Shown here: piece after piece, positions 24,916 through 34,200 of the stretch
Layout of the letters: every line of letters begins with the position of its first letter
Position numbering within the stretch: position 1 is the first letter of the stretch
NCBI GenBank assembly: GCA_000727475.1
Contig: KL647289.1
Span: 2,188,798-2,252,797, forward strand
Source: Sarcocystis neurona
Taxonomy: Eukaryota; Apicomplexa; Conoidasida; Eucoccidiorida; Sarcocystidae
Reading direction: 5' to 3'
DNA length: 64,000 nucleotides
The notes under the pieces: generated by a model
Databases searched by the model: none
What the model was told of the DNA's origin: nothing
What the model saw: the letters and a program-made list of their open reading frames with translations, nothing else
Translations under genes and position numbers: made by a program

Positions 24916-25607
24916 AGGGATGTCACGTAATGATAGGGGACGTCGAACGAGAGGTATGGACGCAGGCGGTGCTTGTTGTGTTTTCCTCTTCAATTGACGC
25001 ACCCGCACAGCGGGGCAGTAGCACGCCGCTGCTGTGTAGCCCGACCCATTGAACCAAGAAATACATCTGCACACACGCCATATATCCATCTATCTATACT
25101 TGTATGTGTCTTTACACATACACAACCAAAGAAGCAGACAGGTGCAGAGGCACACAGACACATTTGTCGTATACCCAGGAACCAAAATAAGTTCTCACAT
25201 ATTTTGTAGCTACCCAAGGAGTCGTGCTGACTGCTTGAAGTCGCTCTTCTACATATGATCATACGTATATGCATATGTGTATACACACAGGTATCTACGT
25301 AGAGTTGCACACATCTATCGGCGTGCGCATATATATGTATATATTCGTATATATAGATACATATAGAGAGGGACAGATTCAGCGACGTGCAGCCTGGATA
25401 ATTTCCACGGAGAAACAGAGAGAAATGTGCGGATGGAAGATATAACAAAGGAAGTGTATTTGGTCGCACGCCGACAACTCCTCATCTGCGTCAGTGCGGT
25501 TCAAGCAGCTGGACTCTGCTCTGCCTGTTGCCGTCGTGAGTGATCTCAAGTCTTCCCGTGTTGTATTTCCAGCCACGGGAGAAGTTCCTACTATTTATAA
25601 TTTATGT

Positions 25608-28600
25608 CTAAAATACTACTAGTACCTGGATGCCCGGTCTTTCTCGACTGGCGACAGAGACGATCCACGGATATGCGCTGCTGCAACAGCAGCAGCTGCA
25701 CTCTCCAGTTCGTGCTGCTGTTGCTGCTCCTCCTGCTGCAGTATCTCGTCGCACTGTCTCCTCCTCCTCCTCTGTGTCCGCCTCCTTCTCTCCGTCCTGC
25801 GGATCATCTTTTGAAGACATGTGCTGCCCGATGTGTTCTGCGGCTGCTACTTCTCGCTGCCCGTGCTGTAGAACTCTCCCTTCCTGCTGAACACGCGCCT
25901 GCGGAACCTGGTGCTGTTGCTGACGCGGCCTTCGAAGAATCGCCAGATGCTGCTGCTGCTGCTCCAGCTGTCCGTACGACGGTCGGGCACAGGACGCCGG
26001 AAGGCGATTGGCTGCTGACTGCTCGAGCTGCTCCTGCAGCTCCTGCTGCTGCTGCTGTCGTCGAAGCGCCTGGTGCTCTTGCTGCAGCAACCGTGCGTGC
26101 TGCTGCAGCAGTCGCCTCTGCATTTCCAGTTGCTGCAGTTCCTCGAACAGCGCGTGCTCTTCCGGCGTTGCGACTCCCCAGAACAACTCTTCCTCCTGCT
26201 GTTCTTCCTGCGTCTCTTCCCCCACGTCGTGCGGCTCCTTTTGCTGCTGCTGCGTCTCCGGCCTGGGCTGCGGCTGCTGCTCCCCCGCCAGCCGTTGCTG
26301 CTGCCGCTGCGCCAGCGGCTGCTGCTGTTGAGTCACCGTCCCTGGTTGCAGCTGCTGTTGATGACAGACACCCAGCATTCTCTCCTCACGACAGCCTTGT
26401 TGCTGCGCGCCGCAAAGTTCCACCGGCTGCTCTTCGCCAACGTGCTGCCGGTGAGGTTTCTTTCCTACCAGGAGCTGCTGCAGCTTTTGAGAAGGACCCA
26501 CCGGCTGTCTCCACTGCTGCGCTTCCAGGAGGTCCCGCTCCAGCTGCTCTTCCTGTCGTTGCTGCGATTCCCGCTGCTGCTGTTGCTGCAGCGCGACTAG
26601 TGGCTGCTGCTGTCCTACGGACCACTCTGCGTCCTGTTGCTGCTGTCGCTGCTGCTCGTGCTGCTCGGTTGCGACCAGCCACTGACAAAGTTCGAACTGG
26701 GTGTCTCCTTCCCACTGCGGCAGCAGGCGGAACTCCTGCGGTTCTTCTCGTGAAGGGTTTCCTCCACCGCTGTCGCTGCTGCCCAGAATTGCGCCAACGC
26801 TAGGACAGCACCGCAGCACCTTGTGCATGTGCCTTTCACGCAGCCCTGTTGCTGCAGAGTACGGCGCCCGTGTGGTCGTCCTTGATGCTGCTGCTGCTGC
26901 GGCGGGAGTTTCTGGCCACGCTGCGGATGCTGCTGCCTCTTCTGGCACTGCCGGGGCCAGTCGTGCTGCTGCTGCTGTTGCCAATGACGGTGCGACCGCT
27001 GATGCTGCCCCCGCTCTTGGCGCTGCTGTTGCTACTGCAGACTGGGTCACCGGTGAGGATGCTGCTGCTGCCGCGTTGACTGCTGCTGCATGGGGGCCCT
27101 CTGTGGCGACTGCAACAACCGCGTGTGCCACTGCTGTTGCTGCTCGTGGCGCTGTCGCGACGGGTTCTGCACCATCCGCTGCTGCTGCTGCACGACCATC
27201 GGAGGCAGAGCTTGAGGTGTGTGTCTCCCTTTGTTCGACTATCGCATGCAGGGGTAGCTGGTACACTACAGCCGGTTGCTGCCGCTGCTTCGACAATTGC
27301 TGCCGCCCCACATGCGACTGCTGCTTCGCGCTCACTCCTTGATACGGCGTCCACTTTTCAAATGTACAAGGCTGTTGCTGCTGCTCCTGCTGCATGCTTC
27401 CCTGCTGCAGCACGACGTCTGCTTCCTGCTGTTGCTGCTGCTGCACTCTCTCTTTCTGCTGCTGCTGCAGCACCAACGGGTGCTCCCCCTGCTGGAAGCG
27501 CTGCTGGTTTTGCCTCTCAAAAAAGTCCTCCAGCTGCTGTCGTTGACCGCTTCGCCGTTGCGTCCCTGCCTCCTGCTGTTGCTGCGGCACGTGCTCCACA
27601 TACCGATGCTGCTGCCGCTTCAAAAGACCGTGCTGCAGTGTCGAGCGACCACTCGCCGCCCTGCCGCTGCTGCTGCGGCAACACGGGCAGCTGCTGTAAA
27701 TGTGATGCTGCTCCGGCCCTTCCTCCACAACCAGTCGCTGCTTCTGCTTCAGCGGTTGTATCTGGTGCCGTTCTCGGGGCTGCAACAGCTGGAACTCATG
27801 CAGGCGCCGTTCCTGTGCGTGCTGCTGCTGCTGCACCTGCCGTACGACCTGTGACAGCTGAGAAGCACAGAACCCCACTTCTTGATCCTTTGGGTTAGGC
27901 CAGCGGCCTTGTCGTTCCGCTTGCTGCTGCATCTGCGGTCGCTGAGAAAGCAGTTGCTGTTGCAGCGGCTGCAGACACTGCTGGTGAAGTGCGTCGTTCC
28001 CCTCGGCCTCTGCCGCGAGCCGCTGCTGCTGTTGCTCAAGAGGCAGTTGCTGCTGCTGTCTTCGACGATGACGCTGCTGAGGAAGGGGTGGGCGACGTCG
28101 CAGACGCTGCAGAAGAAGCTGTTGAAGTTGCTTCTGCTGCTGCTGCTGCTTCTGAAGCTGCTGCTCCTGCTGCTGTGGCCAAATGTCCCGCTGCTGCTGC
28201 CGCCGTTGTCGCAACGCCTGCTGCTGCTCCTGTCGCTGCAGCTGCAGCAGTCGAAACCGCGTATGTCGCAGCAGCTGCTGAGCCGTAAGACGCTTCGGAT
28301 CCGTTGCTATTACCGCAACAAAACGCTCGCGCCTCTCCTCCACCTCCTCAGTTCTCCTGCTGCAGCTGTCGTGGCTGCATTTGCTGCCGCTGCTGCTCCT
28401 CCTGCGCCCGCTTTCGTCCCTGCTGCAGCTGCTGAATGCGCGGCGGTGTCCAAGTGCATCAGCCGCTCCATCGCTGTTCACAGCAGGTGCGCCAGGAGAG
28501 AGCAGCAGCAGCTGCTGCTGAACCAGACTCCCACCTGCGCGCTGCCCCACATAGAAGTGCTGCGGTTCCTCCTCCTGCTGCTGTTGATACGCCTGCTGCT

Positions 28601-30089
28601 GGTAGTGCTGCTGGGAAGGACGTTGCTGCTGCTCATGCGACAGCTTCTGTCCTGCCTGTCGCTTCTCCTGCTGTGCTCGCTGGTGCTGCTGCTGTTCTGG
28701 TGCGTGCTGCTCCTGCTGTTGCCATCGCAGTTGCTCGTCTCGTTTGGGCTGTCCCTGCTGTCGCTGGCGCTGTGACGGCTGCTGCTGCAGGTGCTGCCGC
28801 TGTTCCTGTTCCTCAAGGTCATGCAGCTGCTGCATTTCCTCACAGCTTTCCTGCTGCCGCTGCTGCTGGTTCACTGGCAGTCGAAAGACGCGCTCTCCTG
28901 CCCCGACGGCTTCACCGAGGGACCACGCATAAAATGGGCCAGTCGTTTGACCTGGAGTTGCTGCTGCTGCTGCTTGTGTTATCCTTCTTATCGCTTCAAG
29001 TGCTCCTGCTACTACTTCTTCTTCTTCGTCTCTTCCTGCTTCCGCTTCCCCTGCTGCCTGTGCTGAGGCCCTCGTGCACGGGTGTGCTGCGGCGACAGCA
29101 GGAGCAGCCGCAGCAGGTGCGCTCGCAGCAACAGCCACAGGCGCGCTAGCAGCAGCAAGGTGCACGGCCGCTGCAGGAGCGCGGCCGTCAGCCACAGCAA
29201 AAGTGACAGTGCCAGCCGCAGAAGAGGCGGCAGCAGCAGCAGCAGGAAGAGAAGATGCAGGAGCAGGAATAGCAACTGTGGCAGCAGCAGGTCCAGCAAC
29301 AACATCCGCAGGGAAGAGAGTCGCCCCAGCAGCAGGAACAGACACAGGAATAGGACTGCCAGCAGTACAAGTGCAGTCCGTCCTTTCATAGGCAGCAGCA
29401 GCCGGCCAGCCAGGCTGCAACTGAGCAGCACCTGAGGCGCCGCAGACAGATGCTTCAGCAGCAGCAGCGGGCGTGAGGAGAGGGGGTAAGGCAGTTACAG
29501 GAGAACGAGCTGCTTGAGTAGCGTGAGGGGGAGCAGAAGCAGCAGAAACGAGAGGAGACGCAGACGCAGCAGCAACGGCTGCGGCAGGCCAAGGCACAGC
29601 ACTAGCAATAGTCGAAGCAGCTGTCGAAGGACTTGCACTACCAGCAGCTGCCGCAGACGAAGTGGAAGACGGACTGGCAGCAGCAGCGGCGTCGAAGACG
29701 GGAGGGCCATGCGATGGAGACGCAGCAGCAGGTGCAGCGGAAGAAGCAGCACTGGCGAACGGCCCGGCAGATGCAGATAATGGGTCGCAAGGCGCACAGG
29801 TGCTAGCTGCCGAACGAACGCTTCTGCTGCTGCAGCAGCACGACTGCAATCTCGTCACTCTGTCTAGAAATGACGATATGATCGTAACAGCAGCGTCCGC
29901 AGAAAGCCACTTTCTATCTGCATGCACATCGACAGCAACACCGCCAACGCAGCACAGCAGCAGCAGGACAGCAGCAGCAGAGCAGCAGCAGCAGCAGAGC
30001 AGCAACACCAAGATAGCACCATCATCCACAGGAAACGCGGAGAACAAAGCGGGCGTTGCTACTGCTCCCCCGGCCTCTAAGGCACGCAT
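25608..30089 (-). CDS. Gln/Ala-rich very long protein, 1,493 codons
   Basis: On the minus strand the frame is open from the ATG at 30089 to the stop at 25608-25610. Residues 1-400 are Ala/Ser/Pro-rich. From there to the end the protein is Gln-rich with coiled-coil-like Gln/Glu/Arg/Leu blocks. An Ala-rich interval lies at about 980-1100, and an acidic end with EEELFWGVATPEEHALFEEL follows near 1350. Around 28250-28345 the translation contains ATDPKRLTAQQLLRH, which resembles the last helix of protein kinase domains but is one residue short and isolated. The opposite strand is Leu/Cys-rich in the same places, so the minus strand is preferred. Introns are likely but not resolved. Confidence 0.5.
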   Translation of the reverse strand: MRALEAGGAVATPALFSAFPVDDGAILVLLLCCCCCSAAAVLLLLCCVGGVAVDVHADRKWLSADAAVTIISSFLDRVTRLQSCCCSSRSVRSAASTCAPCDPLSASAGPFASAASSAAPAAASPSHGPPVFDAAAAASPSSTSSAAAAGSASPSTAASTIASAVPWPAAAVAAASASPLVSAASAPPHATQAARSPVTALPPLLTPAAAAEASVCGASGAAQLQPGWPAAAAYERTDCTCTAGSPIPVSVPAAGATLFPADVVAGPAAATVAIPAPASSLPAAAAAASSAAGTVTFAVADGRAPAAAVHLAAASAPVAVAASAPAAAAPAVAAAHPCTRASAQAAGEAEAGRDEEEEVVAGALEAIRRITQAAAAATPGQTTGPFYAWSLGEAVGAGERVFRLPVNQQQRQQESCEEMQQLHDLEEQEQRQHLQQQPSQRQRQQGQPKRDEQLRWQQQEQHAPEQQQHQRAQQEKRQAGQKLSHEQQQRPSQQHYQQQAYQQQQEEEPQHFYVGQRAGGSLVQQQLLLLSPGAPAVNSDGAADALGHRRAFSSCSRDESGRRRSSSGSKCSHDSCSRRTEEVEERRERFVAVIATDPKRLTAQQLLRHTRFRLLQLQRQEQQQALRQRRQQQRDIWPQQQEQQLQKQQQQQKQLQQLLLQRLRRRPPLPQQRHRRRQQQQLPLEQQQQRLAAEAEGNDALHQQCLQPLQQQLLSQRPQMQQQAERQGRWPNPKDQEVGFCASQLSQVVRQVQQQQHAQERRLHEFQLLQPRERHQIQPLKQKQRLVVEEGPEQHHIYSSCPCCRSSSGRAASGRSTLQHGLLKRQQHRYVEHVPQQQQEAGTQRRSGQRQQLEDFFERQNQQRFQQGEHPLVLQQQQKERVQQQQQQEADVVLQQGSMQQEQQQQPCTFEKWTPYQGVSAKQQSHVGRQQLSKQRQQPAVVYQLPLHAIVEQRETHTSSSASDGRAAAAADGAEPVATAPRAATAVAHAVVAVATEGPHAAAVNAAAAASSPVTQSAVATAAPRAGAASAVAPSLATAAAARLAPAVPEEAAASAAWPETPAAAAAASRTTTRAPYSAATGLRERHMHKVLRCCPSVGAILGSSDSGGGNPSREEPQEFRLLPQWEGDTQFELCQWLVATEQHEQQRQQQQDAEWSVGQQQPLVALQQQQQRESQQRQEEQLERDLLEAQQWRQPVGPSQKLQQLLVGKKPHRQHVGEEQPVELCGAQQQGCREERMLGVCHQQQLQPGTVTQQQQPLAQRQQQRLAGEQQPQPRPETQQQQKEPHDVGEETQEEQQEEELFWGVATPEEHALFEELQQLEMQRRLLQQHARLLQQEHQALRRQQQQQELQEQLEQSAANRLPASCARPSYGQLEQQQQHLAILRRPRQQQHQVPQARVQQEGRVLQHGQREVAAAEHIGQHMSSKDDPQDGEKEADTEEEEETVRRDTAAGGAATAARTGECSCCCCSSAYPWIVSVASRERPGIQVLVVF

Positions 30090-31284
30090 GCTGCATCTAC
30101 AGCGAAAACTATACACGTATACCTGCTAACGGAGCATCTATATATGTACATATGTATGTGCTAGGCAATCTTGCTCCGCATATATATACACATATATATC
30201 TATATACATATATGTATAGTGCGAGAGAGAGACCCATATGCAAAGTAGCTAGTCCGTATATACACTACCGTCTTCTTTGCTACGCATACAAACGGATACA
30301 CATGTATAGATACACACGGCAGCAGAGCAGGTATACACATGTATGTGCAACGCAATCTTGCTACATATACACATATATATATATATATCTAGAAAGGAAG
30401 TGAGCCTGCGCATACAGATGTAGCTCCATTTTTTGTAGACTCAAACAAATATGTATACATATATGTATGTATACACAGGGGAGCAAAGCACATACATATT
30501 TGTATATATATATATATGTGTACGCATATACGTGTATATATGCGCGTTTACAGAAGTGTGGGTCTGCAGATATAGAAGAATAGCTTCACTTTTGTATGAG
30601 GCTTTTCCTTACCCAGATGTATATGCTTGTGCACCTCTTCCTCTCACGAGTGTCTACGCATGTGCACACGTATCAACTAAGCAAAGAAAGGCACATACGG
30701 AGCAAGGAACAGAGAATGCCTGAGAGGTATCACCATATATATACGTATATACAGATATGCATGCTGTTGACTCGACGTGCGTACGTCAGCTGCAGAGAGG
30801 CGTGCATCGGTGTAGAAGTGTGCGTGGCAGTAGCCACCAGCGTCAGAGAGGAGCAGTTATGCAGCAGTCTCCTCCTTGCGACAGCAGAGCAGCAGCACCC
30901 GCAGCAGCCCAAGAGGGGTAGCAGGTGAGGAAGGGCCGCACCAGCAGCAGCACCACGACGGGTAGCCAGACGACGGGGAGCGCCACCAGCGGTGCGGCAG
31001 CAGGCAGAGGATCTCGAAGGCAGCTGCAGTGCAAGCGGCAGGAGCAGCAGCAGCAGCATGCAGAACGTGTGCGGCAGCAGCGGTCGGAGGAAAGCTGCAG
31101 CAGTAGCAGCCCATAGGATGCCGTGACCGAGAGCAGCACCAGCAGCCATGCGTACAACGGGGTGGGAGCGCTGCGCATGCAGAAGCAGCAGCAAGAGCGG
31201 CACCACACCTCCTCCGCAAGTAGCAGTCACAGCAGCAGAAGCAGCAGCACAAGCCGCTGCGCACTGCGACCAGCAGAAGCAGCT
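30090..31284. other. Spacer: ATAC repeats then CAG-rich DNA
   Basis: Positions 30130-30580 are repeats (listed separately). From 30840 to 31284 the sequence is CAG-rich with frames open in several phases and both strands, none well supported. It may hold the 3' end of the long minus-strand gene to its right. Confidence 0.4.
30130..30580. repeat. Imperfect ATAC-rich minisatellite
   Basis: Two clear copies of GTATGTGC(T/A)(A/C)(G/C)GCAATCTTGCT (near 30154 and 30340), each followed by TATACACATATATAT, and a third, weaker unit near 30480. GTATATA runs fill the rest. Confidence 0.65.
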
Positions 31285-34200
31285 TCAAAGCACAAGCAGC
31301 AGCATTTGGCTGGCAGCGTGGAAGTCCCACCGGCAGCCGCTTTGCGGCAAAAACGTACCGGGAGCGGTAAAGGCTATCTGCTGTTGCGTGATAACACGTT
31401 GCCGTACTGCCGCAGCAACCAGCACTTGTGCTGCTGCTACTCCTGCAACAGGGAGAGAAAAGGAGCGGAGCCGCTGTTGCAGTTCACGCTCCAGTACATG
31501 CAGCACTTCCACACAAACCTCCTTCGATATCCAAGCCTTCCTGCTCCTGCTGCTGCTCTTCTCTTCGTTGCTACTGTTCCTGCTGCTGGTGGTGTTCCTG
31601 CTGCTGGTGGTGTTCCTGCTGCTGTTCCTGTCCCTGCTGCTGTTCCTGCCCCTGCTGCTGTTGCTGTTGCTGCTGCTGCTTCTGCTCTCTCTTTGCACGC
31701 CTCTGTTGGTATTCGTGCTCGCGCTGCTGCCGCTGCCGCTGCCGCTGCTGCTGCTGCTCTCAGCTTCCGTACCACAAACCCTCCGCCTTCTCCTCCTGCC
31801 CTTGCTGCTGTCGCTCCTCTCGCTGCTGTTGTTCACGTCGCTGGTGCTACTGCTTTTCACACTGCCGCTGTTTTCTTGCCGGCTGCGGCTGCTGCGGGCG
31901 CTGCTGCTGGTACGAAAGCTGCTTCTCCTGCTGCGCGGGCTCCTCCTGCTGCTGCGCTGTCTCCTCCTGCTGCTACGCTGGCTGCTGCGCTGGCTGCTGC
32001 GTTCGGTTCTGCTGCTGGTGCTGCTGCCCACGCTGTCGACCCGTTTCCCCCTGCTGCTGCGGCTGCGAAGAGTGGCTTCGTAGCGCCGCTGCACCTGCAG
32101 CAGCAAGACGGCAATCTTCTTCCGCCGCAGCTGCTGCTGCTCCTCCTCCCTCAGGCCCAGCGCCTTCTCCTCTCCTCTTTCACAGTCCTGCTGTTGCTGC
32201 TGCTGCTTCTGTCCCTCATCTACCTCCTTGTCTCCCCCTCTCTTCATTTTGTCCGCTCCCCTGCTCCTCTCGCGTCTTCTTCTCCCTCGATTTTGCTGCT
32301 GTTGCTGCTGCATCTCCTCGTTCCAGGTTGAGGAACCCTGCAGTTCTTCACGCGTTCCTTGCTGCTCGAACGCCCTCTCTTCCTTTTCCTTCTTCTCTTC
32401 CTCGCCCATTTGCTGCATCTCTTCTACCACGCTGCTTCTTCGACTCCACGTAGTCCTACTCTCCTGCTGGTGCTGCTGTTCCCCTTTCTCCTTCTTCTCT
32501 GTCTTTCCGGTCTCTTCCTTTGTCTCTACTTCGTCTCTTTCTTCCGCTGCCGAGTTGTTCTTCTCCTTCGGTGTGCTGCGCCTGTCCCTGCTGTCGCTCG
32601 TCTGCTGCTGTTTCTTCTTCCGCTCAAGTGCCTTCTGCTTGCCTTCTCCGCTTCCTGTCAACAAACGGTCCACTGCCTCGCGTCTTATCCTCCTCGTGCA
32701 CTCCTCCTGCTGTTGCTGTTGCACTGCCGCCTCGCACAACCGCTCCTCTTCTTTCTCCCTTCTCCTCCCCCGGGCTCCCTGCTGCTGCTGCTCCTCCGTC
32801 CTCTCCTCTGCGAATGACTTCCACTGCGTATCTTCTGCTGCTCTTAACGTGCTCCCTCGCTGCTGGTTTTTCTCTTCGCTTTCTTCCTGAAGCTGCTGCT
32901 GCTGCAGCACTTCGCCTAGTCTCTCCTGCTCTGCTCGGTCCCGTCCGATCTGCGGCTGCTCCTGCTCCAGCTCCTGCTGGCGGCAAATCTGCTCTATCCT
33001 TCTCCTTTGCTGCTGCTGCTGCTTCGGCTTCTCTCCCCTCTCCTTCCTCGTATTTGTGACAGCGTTCTTTGCACTATCCCCTTCTTTCTGCTCCCTCTTC
33101 TCCTCCTCCTCCTCCTCTGTCGCCACCAGGTGCTGCTGGTGCTGCCGCTTGCGACACCTCGGCAGCTTCTCCTCGGTCACTGATTGCCGCTGCTTCTCCT
33201 CTTCCTCCGCCTGTTGCTGCTGCTCCTTCTGGTGCTTCTCCTCCTCCGCCTTAGCCGCCTGTTCCTGCTTCTCCTCCTGTTGCTGCTTCTCGTGCTGCTG
33301 CTGCTGCTGTATTCCCTGCTGTACCTGCACTTCCCCTGCCTGCTGCTGCGTCTCTTGACGCTGCTGAGCCTTCGGGCGATACCGCTGCCGCCTCTCCTCC
33401 CGCCTGTCCACGCTGTCATTGAACACTTCCTCTTCCCTGCGGAGCTCCTGGCGCGACCCCAGCAACGCTTCCCCCGCTGGCACCTGTTGCAGCTGCCGCT
33501 GTTGCTGCGTAACGCCCTGCGTTGTCAGCTGCTGCTTACGCTGCTGCTTCCTCGAAAGCAGCTGTTCCTCGGCCCTTCTCCTCGTCTGTTGCCGTTGCAG
33601 CTCCTGCTGCAGCTGCCGCTGGCGCTGTTCCTGCTGCTTCTGTTGTGCTTCGTCGTGGTGCTCGTCTTGGTGCTGCTGTAGCTGCTGCAGCTGCTCTTGC
33701 TGCTGGTGCTGCTCATGGCTCTGCGGACGCTTCTCCTGCAGCACACCACAGTCGCGGCGCGGTTGCTGTGTCTGCTGCTCTTGCGTCAGCTGCTGCTTCA
33801 GCGCTCGTGGCGTTCCACCGCTCTGCACCACGTCGCGTTCTCGGGTGTACGTACACTGTGGCCTGATGTACGTACACCACCCCGTAGACCCTCTGTCGCC
33901 TGGTGCAGCGGCAGTATCGCAGCTACGAACGCGCACGCAGGTTAGTCCTCCAGTCGCTGTTGGTCTACAGAAACTCCTGCTGCTGCTGCCAGTGGTGTCC
34001 TTTGCTTCAACTTGCCTGCTGTCATCGGAAGCAGCCTCCTTGCTACTGCTGCTCCCGCAACCCTGTTGCGGCTGCTGCCGCTGCGAGGGGCGCTGGGTGA
34101 CTGCTGCCGCAGCTTCGCTGCTGCCAATGCCAGCTCCTGCTGTCTCAGAGCATGCCCTGTCATCCGCTGCTGTTGCTGCTCCTCCGTCGTAGAAACAAGA

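Larger units (their letters stand above)
20315..25607. other. Feature-poor, minisatellite-rich spacer
   Basis: No supported gene. Chance frames on both strands are rich in Tyr, Ile, Thr, His and Val because they read TATACA and CACGTA repeats. It holds the repeats listed separately at 21840-22245, 22580-22603 and 24595-24915, plus further TATACA runs at about 23100-23130, 23460-23510, 23590-23650, 24340-24380 and 25260-25370. Confidence 0.6.
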
